Part shown: positions 16,493 to 24,739 of the stretch, piece by piece
Numbering within the stretch: the first letter of the stretch is position 1
How the letters are laid out: each line of letters begins with the position of its first letter
Source of the DNA: an uncultured Bacteroidales bacterium
Lineage (GTDB): Bacteria; Bacteroidota; Bacteroidia; Bacteroidales; UBA932
NCBI GenBank assembly: GCA_900316245.1
Contig: ONCE01000001.1
Location: 1-64,000 of the forward strand
DNA: 64,000 nucleotides
Direction: 5' to 3'
Translations under genes and position numbers: made by a program
Notes under the pieces: generated by a model
What the model was told of the DNA's origin: nothing
Seen by the model: the letters and a program-made list of their open reading frames with translations, nothing else
The model's database searches: none

Positions 16493-16581
16493 AACAGGGG
16501 TACTGATAAATCCGGAGGAAATTGGTTTTCCGTAGGATGGTGGTCTAGGTTTCCCTAGGATGTATGGTAAAAAAGGAGGGG

Positions 16582-17016
16582 CTACCTTTTGTCCTTGAAG
16601 AAGTCCAGCATCAGCTGGACGCATTCTTCCTGGAGGATGCCGCCGACGGCCTCCGTGCGGGGGTGGAGGAGGGAAGGGGAGAAGAGGGAGTAGCCGCGGC
16701 GCTGGTCGGGGGCGCCGTAGACCACGCGGCCCAGCTGGGACCAGGCCATGGCGCCGGCGCACATAGGGCAGGGCTCCACGGTAACGTAGAGGGTGCAGTC
16801 GCTCAGGTACTTGCCGCCCATGGCTTCGGTGGCGGCGGTGATGGCCAGCATTTCGGCGTGGGCGGTGGTGTCGTGCAGGCGCTCGGTCTGGTTGTGACCG
16901 CGGCCGATGATGCGGCCTTTCCACACCACAACGGCCCCGATGGGAATCTCTCCGGCCTCGGCGGCGGCGTACGCTTCACGAAGCGCTTCGCGCATGAATT
17001 TTTCATCCTCGTTCAT
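16582..17016 (-). CDS. tadA: tRNA(adenine34) deaminase
   Basis: Converts A34 to inosine in tRNA-Arg(ACG). The 144-aa protein has the zinc/catalytic motif HAEMLAI and PCPMCAGAMAW, and the N-terminus MNEDEKFMREALREAYAAAE typical of TadA. The -7 box TAAATTTG (17028-17021) ends 4 nt before the ATG, predicting a leaderless mRNA. A second minus-strand box (17109-17102) could drive a longer transcript. Its 3' side borders the stem-loop-rich gene-free region. Confidence 0.95.
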   Translation of the reverse strand: MNEDEKFMREALREAYAAAEAGEIPIGAVVVWKGRIIGRGHNQTERLHDTTAHAEMLAITAATEAMGGKYLSDCTLYVTVEPCPMCAGAMAWSQLGRVVYGAPDQRRGYSLFSPSLLHPRTEAVGGILQEECVQLMLDFFKDKR

Positions 17017-17020
17017 GCTG

Positions 17021-17028
17021 CAAATTTA
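17021..17028 (-). promoter_or_regulatory. -7 promoter box for tadA, proximal
   Basis: Minus-strand TAAATTTG with a 4-nt gap to the ATG. A distal TATCTTTG is at 17109-17102. Between them lies a G/C-rich stretch (17047-17080) without coding potential. Confidence 0.6.
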
Positions 17029-17145
17029 CATATTAATATTGAAAAGTCCCTTCCCCGAGGGGAGGGGTTTCGGGAGGGGGTAACGTAAAATACCCGAAGG
17101 GCAAAGATAACAGGGAAAAAGGTGGCGTAATTCTTTCTTTTTTGT

Positions 17146-17153
17146 TATCTTTG
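17146..17153 (+). promoter_or_regulatory. -7 promoter box for the engB operon
   Basis: TATCTTTG, 26 nt before the engB ATG. A GGAGG tract follows at about 17165, one of the few Shine-Dalgarno-like sites in the window. Confidence 0.65.
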
Positions 17154-17179
17154 CGTGATTCTTTGGAGGAGGCCAATAA

Positions 17180-17776
17180 ATGAAAATCAGCAAGGCGGAA
17201 TTTGCGGGCAGCAGTACCCGCGTAGGGCAGAAACCGGCTCAGAAATTGCCGGAGTTTGCCTTCATCGGCCGCTCCAACGTGGGCAAGAGTTCGCTCATCA
17301 ATATGCTCACCGGCAACTCCAAACTGGCCAAGACTTCCCAGACCCCCGGCAAAACGCAACTGGTCAACCATTTCCTCATCAACGACAAGTGGTACCTGGT
17401 AGACCTCCCCGGCTACGGCTACGCCAAACTGCCGGACAAGGACCGCGCCCGGCTGCGTCACATCATCTGGGATTACATCAACAACTCGCAGGAGCTCATT
17501 ATGCTCTTTGTCCTGCTGGATTCCCGCCACGACATGCAGGACGTAGACCTTCGCTTCATCTCCGAACTGGGAGAAAAAGGCATTCCCTTCGGCCTTATCT
17601 TTACCAAGGCCGACAAGCAGGGCCCGGAAGCCCTGAACGCCCAGGTGCTCAAGAACAAGGGCCGCCTGCTGGAAGACTGGGAAGAACTGCCGCCCGTATT
17701 CATCTCCTCCTCGGTGAAAGGCACCGGAAAAGAAGAAATTCTCAATTACATAGACTCTATACTCAAAACCCTATGA
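17180..17776 (+). CDS. engB: Ribosome biogenesis GTPase EngB/YsxC
   Basis: A 198-aa GTPase for late large-subunit assembly. G1 is GRSNVGKSSLINML, the G2 region SQTPGKTQ, G3 DLPGYGYAK and G4 TKADK; the length is standard. ATG 17180 follows a promoter and a GGAGG tract. The stop overlaps the prs ATG (ATGA). It is the first gene of a long plus-strand run that continues at least to eptA. Confidence 0.96.
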   Translation: MKISKAEFAGSSTRVGQKPAQKLPEFAFIGRSNVGKSSLINMLTGNSKLAKTSQTPGKTQLVNHFLINDKWYLVDLPGYGYAKLPDKDRARLRHIIWDYINNSQELIMLFVLLDSRHDMQDVDLRFISELGEKGIPFGLIFTKADKQGPEALNAQVLKNKGRLLEDWEELPPVFISSSVKGTGKEEILNYIDSILKTL

Positions 17777-18768
17777 TAAACGATGTCCATAAGCACCGGA
17801 TGGCGCTGTTTACTTGTGATGCCTCCCGCTATTTCGCGGAGAAGGTAGTTGAAGCTATGAATCGCATCAAGCCGGAGTCCGATCCGGAGGTCACCCTTGG
17901 CCCCCTGGAGGTTTCCCGCTTCAGCGATGGTGAATTCCAGCCCTACTACGCCGAGAGCGTAAGAGGTGCAACCTGCTTTATTATCCAGTCCACTTTCCCC
18001 ACGGCCGACAACCTGATGGAGCTGCTGCTCGTCATCGACGCTGCCAAGCGCGCATCGGCCAACAGGGTCATTGCCGTAATCCCTTATTATGGCTGGGCCC
18101 GTCAGGACCGTAAGGACAAGCCCCGTACTTCCATTGGCGCCAAGCTGGTGGCCAATATGCTCAAGGTGGCCGGCGCAGACGCCGTGATGACCTGCGACCT
18201 CCACGCAGACCAGATCCAGGGCTTCTTTGATATGCCCGTGAACCACCTCTACGCCAGCTACGATTTCCTGAACATCCTGGAAAAGATGGCCAAGGAGTAT
18301 CCGGACACACTCACCCTGGCTGCCCCCGATATGGGCGGTGCCAAGCGCGTGAACGCCTACGCCAAGAAGCTGCACACCCCTATGGTCATCTGCCACAAGA
18401 CCCGTGCAAAGGCCAACGTGATTGAGAAGATTGTCCCCATCGGAGAAGTGGAAGGCAGAGACATCGTCATCATCGACGACATCATTGACACCGCCGGTAC
18501 CCTTACCGAGGCTGCCAACGAACTGCTCAAGCGCGGAGCCCGCAGCGTGCGTGCCTTTGCTACGCACCCGGTGCTTTCCGGCCCTGCCTACGAGCGTATT
18601 GACAAGAGCGCCCTCTCCGAGGTTTACGTAACCGATACCATTCCCCTGGATCCTTCCAAGAAGGCCTTCCAGAGCAAGTTCCGCGTGGTCTCCCTGGCCG
18701 AAACCTTTGCCAGAATGATCCTCCGCGTATACAACTACCAGCCCATTTCCTCTGAATTCCCCCTGTAA
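17773..18768 (+). CDS. prs: Ribose-phosphate pyrophosphokinase (PRPP synthetase)
   Basis: Makes PRPP from ribose 5-phosphate and ATP for purine, pyrimidine, NAD, His and Trp synthesis. The 331-aa protein has the divalent-cation motif DLHADQIQGFF and the PRPP loop VIIDDIIDTAGTL. It starts at ATG 17773, overlapping engB; the longer open frame upstream lies within engB and is not used. PRPP is the substrate of purF, found 45 kb away. The stop shares a base with the next ATG. Confidence 0.95.
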   Translation: MINDVHKHRMALFTCDASRYFAEKVVEAMNRIKPESDPEVTLGPLEVSRFSDGEFQPYYAESVRGATCFIIQSTFPTADNLMELLLVIDAAKRASANRVIAVIPYYGWARQDRKDKPRTSIGAKLVANMLKVAGADAVMTCDLHADQIQGFFDMPVNHLYASYDFLNILEKMAKEYPDTLTLAAPDMGGAKRVNAYAKKLHTPMVICHKTRAKANVIEKIVPIGEVEGRDIVIIDDIIDTAGTLTEAANELLKRGARSVRAFATHPVLSGPAYERIDKSALSEVYVTDTIPLDPSKKAFQSKFRVVSLAETFARMILRVYNYQPISSEFPL

Positions 18769-19010
18769 TGAAAACATTGCTTGCCGCTATTTTGTTTGTT
18801 GGACTCGCCGTGCTGCTGCTGGGCGTGAACATCTTCTTTTTCAAGAGGCCGTTCCCCGATGGAGAAATCTCCACCAACCCGGAAATGCGAAAGCGGGGCA
18901 TCAAGTGCGCCAAGCAGGAAGAAATGGAAATGTTAGCGGCGCAGAAAGGCAAGAAGGGCTGTAGTGGAAACTACTCCGAAGCCTGCGAATCCTGCGCTTT
19001 AAAACCATGA
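18768..19010 (+). CDS. Small single-pass membrane protein with Cys-rich tail
   Basis: An 80-aa protein with one transmembrane helix (about residues 4-26) followed by FKRPFPDGEI and a Lys/Glu-rich tail with four cysteines (IKCAKQ, KGCSG, EACESC). The start overlaps the prs stop by one base (TAATG). I recognise the general type as a short Bacteroidota membrane protein, but no function is known to me. The cysteines could bind a metal or form disulfides. It is co-transcribed with prs and the lipid kinase. Confidence 0.75.
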   Translation: MKTLLAAILFVGLAVLLLGVNIFFFKRPFPDGEISTNPEMRKRGIKCAKQEEMEMLAAQKGKKGCSGNYSEACESCALKP

Positions 19011-19011
19011 T

Positions 19012-19902
19012 ATGCCAAGGAAAATAACTTTTATAGTTAATCCCATATCGGGGCAGAATGATAAGTCACAGGTGCTTTCCGCAATTGGAAAACACCTGGA
19101 CTTGTCCTTATACCAGCCCCAGATTCTGTTCACCTCCAGAGCCGGAGAAGCCCAGGAAATGGCTAAGGAAAGCCAGGCCGAAGTGGTAGTGGCTGTGGGA
19201 GGGGACGGAACCGTGAGCGAAGTAGCCCGCGGCCTCGTGGGAACCGACAAAATCCTTGGAATCATACCCTGCGGAAGCGGAGACGGCCTGGCCCTGCACC
19301 TGGGCATCAGCCGCCTGCCCCTCCTCGCCGTCAAAACCCTTAACAAGGGCTGCGAGGCCCGCATAGACGTAGCCCTGATGAACGGACAGCCTTTCTTCTG
19401 TACGGCAGGCTTCGGCCTGGATGCACGGGTGAGTATGGAGTTTGCCCGCTCTACCAAACGGGGCCTTCCGCGTTACATCGCCCTGGCCTGGGAAGAGTGG
19501 AAACAGCAGTCCCTGGCCCAGTACGCCATCCGCTCGGAAAAAGGCATCCTGTGGGAAGGAAAAGCCGTTTTTGTGACAGTGGCCAACGCCAACCAGTGGG
19601 GCAACCAGGCGCGGATTGCGCCTATGGCCTCCCTGCAGGACGGCCAGTTGGACATAGTGGTGGTGAACCCCTTCTCCACCCTGGAAATCCCGGACCTGGC
19701 CACCCGCCTGATGTTGGGACAGGCTCCCACCAGCAAGCATTTCCTGCACTTCAGGGGCAACCATTTCTTCATTTGGAGAAACGGCAGCGGAGCCGTGCAC
19801 TTTGACGGGGATCCCTTTGAAGGTGGCACCTCCTTTGAACTGAGTGTGCAGCCCGGCGCCCTCCGCGTGCTGGTGCCCTGTTCCAAAAGCGAGAAAATCT
19901 GA
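19012..19902 (+). CDS. Diacylglycerol kinase-family lipid kinase
   Basis: A 296-aa cytoplasmic or membrane-associated lipid kinase of the DagK/YegS/sphingosine-kinase superfamily. It has the N-terminal KITFIVNPISG nucleotide loop, the VVAVGGDGTVSE catalytic loop near residue 63 and IIPCGSGDGLALHLG. Substrates in this family include diacylglycerol, sphingoid bases and ceramide. The immediate downstream genes (PHP membrane protein, phosphoethanolamine transferase) suggest a phospholipid or sphingolipid headgroup role, which is inference. It overlaps the next ATG by 1 nt. Confidence 0.9.
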   Translation: MPRKITFIVNPISGQNDKSQVLSAIGKHLDLSLYQPQILFTSRAGEAQEMAKESQAEVVVAVGGDGTVSEVARGLVGTDKILGIIPCGSGDGLALHLGISRLPLLAVKTLNKGCEARIDVALMNGQPFFCTAGFGLDARVSMEFARSTKRGLPRYIALAWEEWKQQSLAQYAIRSEKGILWEGKAVFVTVANANQWGNQARIAPMASLQDGQLDIVVVNPFSTLEIPDLATRLMLGQAPTSKHFLHFRGNHFFIWRNGSGAVHFDGDPFEGGTSFELSVQPGALRVLVPCSKSEKI

Positions 19903-21104
19903 TGAAAAAGTTCTTTCATATCCTGTATGTGCTGGTAGCGTCGGTGGCGTTGCTCTTCCTGATGGCCGTTCTGGTTACCGGGGTGAGCCCCATCTACCGC
20001 TTCCGCGACCCCCGGCCTTTCAGCGGACCGGACATCTTCAATCCGTACAGCGCACTGGATACGGTTCAGGGCTGGAAGCGCGCCAACTTCCACACCCACA
20101 CCAGGGTCAAGGGACCGTTCCCGCCCAACGAGTGCGAGGCCGACGCCCTGGAAACCTACGGCGTCTACGAAGGCCTGGGTTACGACATCGTAACCTTCTC
20201 CAACCACAACGAGCTCACGGTGCACCCCTTCGACCAGGCCCTGCAGGTGAATGTGTACGAACAGGGCTACAGCCCCTTCAAGTTCCATAAACTGGTCTTC
20301 GGCAGCCAGAAAGTGATCCACTGGGACCCTCTGCTGCCCCTCCTTACCTCCCAGATGCAGTTTGAACTGGATTATCTGGGCAAGGGCTCGGACTTTATCC
20401 AGATCAACCATCCGTACCGCACCACCGGCCTTACAAAGACGGATATGGAGAAGCTTTCCGGGTACGAGATTATGGAACTGGACACCCACGTGAGCACCCA
20501 GAACGAGTACTGGGACCAGGCCCTCAGCGCCGGCCACTACAGCTTCGGCCTGGCCAACGATGACCTCCATCACGCCCGCAATCCGCATCTGATTGCCATC
20601 CGGTGCAACTTCCTCTGTACTCCATCGGCCCGCTATGAAGATATCAAGCATACCCTGCTCACCGGCTGCTACTACGCTATGCGCGTACCGGACTATGGCA
20701 ACGGAGACTGGGACGTGAAGCGGAAAGAGAACCACGACCTGCCGGCCATCAGCTGGATAGGCGTGGAGGGAGATACCATCCGGATGACGCTCACGGAAAG
20801 GGCTGACAGCATCCGCATCAACGGCCAGGAACACGCTACGCTGAAGCTGGAGAAAGATACGGACAGCATCCGCTATGTTTTGGGGGCCGATGTGCCCTAC
20901 GCCCGTCTCACGGCCTATTTCCCGGACGGGGAAGTGATTTATACCAACCCCTTCGCCCGCTACGACTCCTCCGTGAGTAGTAGCCCCGTCAACAACGAGC
21001 ACCAGCCGCTGGACCGCGTGCTCACCGTGCTGTGGAACCTCCTGCTGCTGGCACTGATGGCCGGCACCGTTTACCTGTTTGTAAGACTGTATAAGAGAAA
21101 ATGA
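19902..21104 (+). CDS. Membrane-anchored PHP-like phosphoesterase
   Basis: A 400-aa protein with a hydrophobic helix at each end (about 7-29 and 375-395) and a PHP-type metal-site pattern between them: NFHTHTRV, FSNHNELT, QINHPYR, ELDTHV and LANDDLHH. These supply the His/Asp ligands of PHP phosphoesterases. The orientation puts the domain outside or inside the membrane with a terminal anchor. It overlaps both neighbours by 1-4 nt (lipid kinase and phosphoethanolamine transferase), so it is probably part of the same envelope-lipid module. Its substrate is unknown. Confidence 0.8.
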   Translation: MKKFFHILYVLVASVALLFLMAVLVTGVSPIYRFRDPRPFSGPDIFNPYSALDTVQGWKRANFHTHTRVKGPFPPNECEADALETYGVYEGLGYDIVTFSNHNELTVHPFDQALQVNVYEQGYSPFKFHKLVFGSQKVIHWDPLLPLLTSQMQFELDYLGKGSDFIQINHPYRTTGLTKTDMEKLSGYEIMELDTHVSTQNEYWDQALSAGHYSFGLANDDLHHARNPHLIAIRCNFLCTPSARYEDIKHTLLTGCYYAMRVPDYGNGDWDVKRKENHDLPAISWIGVEGDTIRMTLTERADSIRINGQEHATLKLEKDTDSIRYVLGADVPYARLTAYFPDGEVIYTNPFARYDSSVSSSPVNNEHQPLDRVLTVLWNLLLLALMAGTVYLFVRLYKRK

Positions 21105-22630
21105 TTCCCCTGCCTCCCAAGAAAGCCCGTCTGAGCACTTACAGCCTGCTTCTGAGCCTCTACACCCTGGTGGCTTTCCACCTTCCGTTTGCGCGGCACG
21201 TCGCCGCCTGCCTGGAAGGGGGCTGGAACAGCGTGCTCCTCACGGTGATGGGCCTGGTGCTGCTGGTGGGGCTCAATTACCTGTTCTATTACCTGCTGGT
21301 TTACTGCTTCCGCCTGGTGGGCCGTATTATTGTGGCCTTCACCCTGGTGGGAGACGCCATTATGCTGTACTTCGTGAACAACTACGAGGTACTGGTAACC
21401 GACGAGATGATGGGCAACGTCTGGCGCACGCAGTTCTCGGAGGCCTCGGGCTTCTTCTCCTGGGCTTTCGTGTTTTACGTGTTGCTGCTGGGCGTGCTGC
21501 CGTCCGTCTACGTTATCAAGAGAAAACTGGATTACGGCTCCTTCAAACGCTTCCTGGGACAGGCCGGCATTACCGTGGCCGCCATCCTGGCCGTGGTCTT
21601 CGGCAATATGAAAAACTGGCCCTGGATAGACCGCAACTCCACGGAACTGGGCAGCCTTCTGATGCCCTGGTCGTATATCGTCAACACCGTCCGCTACTTT
21701 GACGGCGAGCGCAAGAAGAACGTCAAGGAAATCCTGCTGCCGGATCCTTCGGCCATCTCCGAGACGCGCGACGTGTGTGTCCTGATGATTGGGGAATCGG
21801 CCCGCCGGGACCATTATTCCCTGTACGGATACCCCAAGGAAACCAACCCCTACACCTCCAAGGACAGCGTAGTGGCCCTGGTGGCCGATGCCGCCGCCAC
21901 CTACACAGCAGCCGGCGTGCGGGCCATCCTGGAACCCACGGAAACCAGGGAACTGCACGAGATTCTGCCCAACTACCTGCAGCGCGCTGGGGTAGACGTG
22001 AGCTGGCGCACCAGCAACTGGGGAGAACCGCCGGTGCATACGGAAAAGTACTACAAGATAGACCAGCTGCGGGAGATGTATCCCAATGAAGAGGGCCGAT
22101 ACGACGGCATCCTCCTGGCCGGTCTGGAAGAAGAACTGAAGAACAGCCAGGCCGAAAAGATCTTCGTGGTCATCCACGGCTACACCAACCACGGCCCGGC
22201 CTACAACACCAATTATCCGCCGGAGTTCGAGGTGTTCAAACCCGTCTGCAATACGGTGGAAATGGCCAAGACCAGCCCCGAAGAGCTCAACAACGCCTAC
22301 GACAACAGTCTTGTATACACGGATTATCTTATGCACTCCGTGATAGAGATGGTAAGGAACCTGCCGGACCGCAGGGGCTGTGTGCTCTTTGTCTCCGACC
22401 ACGGAGAATCCCTGGGCGAAAACAACCTCTATATGCACGGCGTGCCGTATTCCATGGCTCCGCGCGAGCAGTTGGAGATTCCCTTCGTGGTTTGGACGGA
22501 TGCACCGGACCTTAAGGTAAAACCCCTGGACTGGGTGGGGCAACATCATGTATTTCACAGTGTTTTACGCTTCTTTGGCATTGAAAGCCCCGCTTTTGAC
22601 GAAGAAAAGTGTATCTTTGCAAAAAAATAG
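21101..22630 (+). CDS. Phosphoethanolamine transferase, EptA-like
   Basis: A 509-aa alkaline-phosphatase superfamily enzyme with four to five N-terminal transmembrane helices (within about residues 1-160) and a C-terminal sulfatase-like domain. Seen are LMIGESARRDHYSLYGY, the probable nucleophile-region TYTAAGV near residue 267, and VSDHGESLGE, the metal-binding Asp-His. The family transfers phosphoethanolamine from phosphatidylethanolamine to lipid A or other headgroups. It overlaps the PHP gene by ATGA. The der promoter lies inside its last codons. Confidence 0.88.
   Translation: MIPLPPKKARLSTYSLLLSLYTLVAFHLPFARHVAACLEGGWNSVLLTVMGLVLLVGLNYLFYYLLVYCFRLVGRIIVAFTLVGDAIMLYFVNNYEVLVTDEMMGNVWRTQFSEASGFFSWAFVFYVLLLGVLPSVYVIKRKLDYGSFKRFLGQAGITVAAILAVVFGNMKNWPWIDRNSTELGSLLMPWSYIVNTVRYFDGERKKNVKEILLPDPSAISETRDVCVLMIGESARRDHYSLYGYPKETNPYTSKDSVVALVADAAATYTAAGVRAILEPTETRELHEILPNYLQRAGVDVSWRTSNWGEPPVHTEKYYKIDQLREMYPNEEGRYDGILLAGLEEELKNSQAEKIFVVIHGYTNHGPAYNTNYPPEFEVFKPVCNTVEMAKTSPEELNNAYDNSLVYTDYLMHSVIEMVRNLPDRRGCVLFVSDHGESLGENNLYMHGVPYSMAPREQLEIPFVVWTDAPDLKVKPLDWVGQHHVFHSVLRFFGIESPAFDEEKCIFAKK
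22612..22619 (+). promoter_or_regulatory. -7 promoter box for der inside the eptA-like 3' end
   Basis: TATCTTTG, 17 nt before the der ATG. Confidence 0.6.
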
Positions 22631-22636
22631 AAAATT

Positions 22637-23944
22637 ATGGCTTTAGTTGCGATAGTCGGGAGACCGAACGTTGGAAAGTCAACGCTTTTTAACCGCCTGG
22701 TGGGAATGCGCCAGGCCATTGTAGATGAGACGGCGGGCGTAACCCGGGACCGTCATTACGGCAAGTGCGAGTGGAACGGCCGCGAATTCTCCGTAGTGGA
22801 TACGGGCGGATACACGTCCAATTCCGATGACGTCTTCGAAGACGCCATCCGCCGCCAGGTGGGCATAGCCATCGAAGAGGCCGATGTGGTACTCTTTATG
22901 TGCGAAGCCGCCACGGGCATCACGGACTACGATTCCGAGATTGCAGACCTCCTCCGCCGCTCCAAAAAGCCGGTGGTCCTGTGCGTGAACAAGGTGGACA
23001 GCGGAGAGAAGATGTACGACGCCTTCGACTTCTACAGCCTGGGTCTGGGAGAGGTCTGGACCATATCGGCCGCCAACGGAAGCGGCACCGGAGACCTCCT
23101 GGACGAGATTCTGAAGGTTCTTCCCGAAGACGACGCCCAGGCCGATGACCACGCCGACATCCCCCACATAGCCATCGTGGGCCGCCCCAACGTGGGCAAG
23201 AGCTCTCTCACCAACGCCCTGCTGGGAGAGGAACGCAACATTGTGACGCCGGTAGCCGGCACCACGCGCGATTCCATTTCCACCTACTATAACAAGTTCG
23301 GACACGAGTTCATGATTGTGGACACCGCCGGTATGCGCAAACGCGGCAAGGTCACGGAAGACCTGGAGTTCTACTCCGTGCTGCGCGCGATGCGCACCAT
23401 CGAGCATTCCGACGTGTGCATCCTTATGATTGACGCCAATCTGGGTATGGAAGCCCAGGATATGAACATCTTCAACGTGATCCAGAAAAACCGCAAGGGC
23501 TGCGTGATCGTGGTGAACAAATGGGACCTCTTTGAGAAGGATGTCAACACTATGCGGGACTATACGGAAGGCCTCAAGGCCCGCCTGGCCCCCTTCAACG
23601 ACATTCCCATCATCTTCACTTCCGTACTCAACAAACAGCGTATCCTGGATGTGCTGGATGCCGCCGCCCGCGTGGCAGACAATATGCGCCGGAAGATCTC
23701 CACATCGGCCCTTAACGATGCCCTGCTGCCGGAGATTGAAAACTACCCGCCGCCGGCGTGGAAGGGCAAATACATCAAGATCAAATACGTGACGCAGCTT
23801 CCCACCCGCACCCCGCAGTTTGCCTTCTTCTGCAACCTGCCGCAGTGGGTGAAAGACCCCTACAAGCGCTTCCTGGAGAACAAGCTCCGCGAGCACTTCG
23901 ATTTCGAGGGCTGCCCCATACAGGTATATACACGAGCTAAATAA
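22637..23944 (+). CDS. der: Ribosome assembly GTPase Der (EngA)
   Basis: A double GTPase of 435 aa, with two tandem G domains ([14 protein letters not shown] near residue 9 and [15 protein letters not shown] near residue 182) and a C-terminal KH-like domain. It acts in 50S assembly. It has its own promoter within the preceding gene and is followed after 3 nt by nadE. With EngB upstream this places two ribosome-assembly GTPases within 6 kb. Confidence 0.97.
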   Translation: MALVAIVGRPNVGKSTLFNRLVGMRQAIVDETAGVTRDRHYGKCEWNGREFSVVDTGGYTSNSDDVFEDAIRRQVGIAIEEADVVLFMCEAATGITDYDSEIADLLRRSKKPVVLCVNKVDSGEKMYDAFDFYSLGLGEVWTISAANGSGTGDLLDEILKVLPEDDAQADDHADIPHIAIVGRPNVGKSSLTNALLGEERNIVTPVAGTTRDSISTYYNKFGHEFMIVDTAGMRKRGKVTEDLEFYSVLRAMRTIEHSDVCILMIDANLGMEAQDMNIFNVIQKNRKGCVIVVNKWDLFEKDVNTMRDYTEGLKARLAPFNDIPIIFTSVLNKQRILDVLDAAARVADNMRRKISTSALNDALLPEIENYPPPAWKGKYIKIKYVTQLPTRTPQFAFFCNLPQWVKDPYKRFLENKLREHFDFEGCPIQVYTRAK

Positions 23945-23947
23945 ACT

Positions 23948-24685
23948 ATGTTTGACGCAGTAAAAGTTAAAGACCAGTGCGTCCAATGGATTCGCGACTG
24001 GTTTGAAGAGAACGGCCCCGGCTGCAATGCTGTGCTGGGAATTTCCGGTGGAAAAGACAGCAGTGTTTGCGCCGCCCTTTGCGTGGAGGCGCTGGGTGTG
24101 GACCGCGTAATCGGTGTCACTATGCCCAATGGCGTCCAGCCGGACATTGACGATTCCGTCAAGCTCATCAATCACCTGGGGATCAAGCGCTACAATGTAA
24201 ACGTGGGTCCCGCCTTCAAGGCCCTGATGGCAGAAGTTGAGGCTCAGCTGGGCCACGAAGCCAGCCGCCAGACCTACGTCAATATGGCCCCGCGTCTGCG
24301 GATGACCACCCTCTATGCCGTTTCCCAGAGCAACAACGGCCGTGTGGTAAACACTTGCAACCTGTCCGAAGACTGGGTGGGTTACAGCACCCGCTACGGA
24401 GACGCCGCCGGCGATTTTTCGCCCCTCGGAGGCCTTACGGTGCAGGAAGTTGTTGCCATTGGCAAAGTGATGGGCCTGCCCATAGACCTGGTGGAGAAGG
24501 CCCCCTCGGACGGCCTTACCGGCAAGACGGACGAAGACAATCTGGGCTTTACCTACGCCGTCCTGGACAAGTACATCCGCACGGGCGTGTGTGAGGATCC
24601 GGCCACCAAGGCCCTCATCGACCGCAAGCACGTGACCAACCTGTTCAAGTTGAAGCCCATCCCTCATTTTGAACCGAAATTTTAA
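23948..24685 (+). CDS. nadE: NH3-dependent NAD synthetase
   Basis: Converts nicotinic acid adenine dinucleotide to NAD using ATP and ammonia. It has 245 aa with the P-loop GISGGKDSSVCAALC and the C-terminal NADS signature region. There is no N-terminal glutaminase (nitrilase) domain, so free ammonia is the expected nitrogen donor. A perfect palindromic terminator follows. Co-transcribed with der. Confidence 0.94.
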   Translation: MFDAVKVKDQCVQWIRDWFEENGPGCNAVLGISGGKDSSVCAALCVEALGVDRVIGVTMPNGVQPDIDDSVKLINHLGIKRYNVNVGPAFKALMAEVEAQLGHEASRQTYVNMAPRLRMTTLYAVSQSNNGRVVNTCNLSEDWVGYSTRYGDAAGDFSPLGGLTVQEVVAIGKVMGLPIDLVEKAPSDGLTGKTDEDNLGFTYAVLDKYIRTGVCEDPATKALIDRKHVTNLFKLKPIPHFEPKF

Positions 24686-24694
24686 AATATTCTG

Positions 24695-24724
24695 AAAATC
24701 CGCGGAATTCCGCGGATTTTTTGT
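24695..24724 (+). terminator. Terminator after nadE
   Basis: A perfect palindrome AAAATCCGCGG-AATT-CCGCGGATTTT followed by T-residues. Confidence 0.85.
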
Positions 24725-24739
24725 TATAATTGTAAAACT

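Larger units (their letters stand above)
15269..16581. other. 1.3-kb gene-free region rich in stem-loops and short repeats
   Basis: No frame here has a recognisable protein. The DNA instead carries a dispersed 31-nt repeat (15366), a three-unit 51-nt tandem array (15427), a spaced 17-nt repeat (15646, 15698), a 23-nt tandem duplication (16045), strong hairpins at 16121-16150, 16241-16275, 16287-16314 and 16378-16393, and two same-stem hairpins (16413, 16465). I looked for the RNase P, tmRNA and SRP RNA landmarks and did not see them. Confidence 0.75.

Noticed and set aside
15269-16581. RNase P RNA, tmRNA or SRP RNA in the gene-free region
   Set aside because: The landmark conserved motifs of each were searched for by eye and not found.
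15162-16581. tRNA-Gln as an integration site for a mobile element
   Set aside because: No duplicated tRNA 3' end or integrase was seen, so an integrated element cannot be supported.
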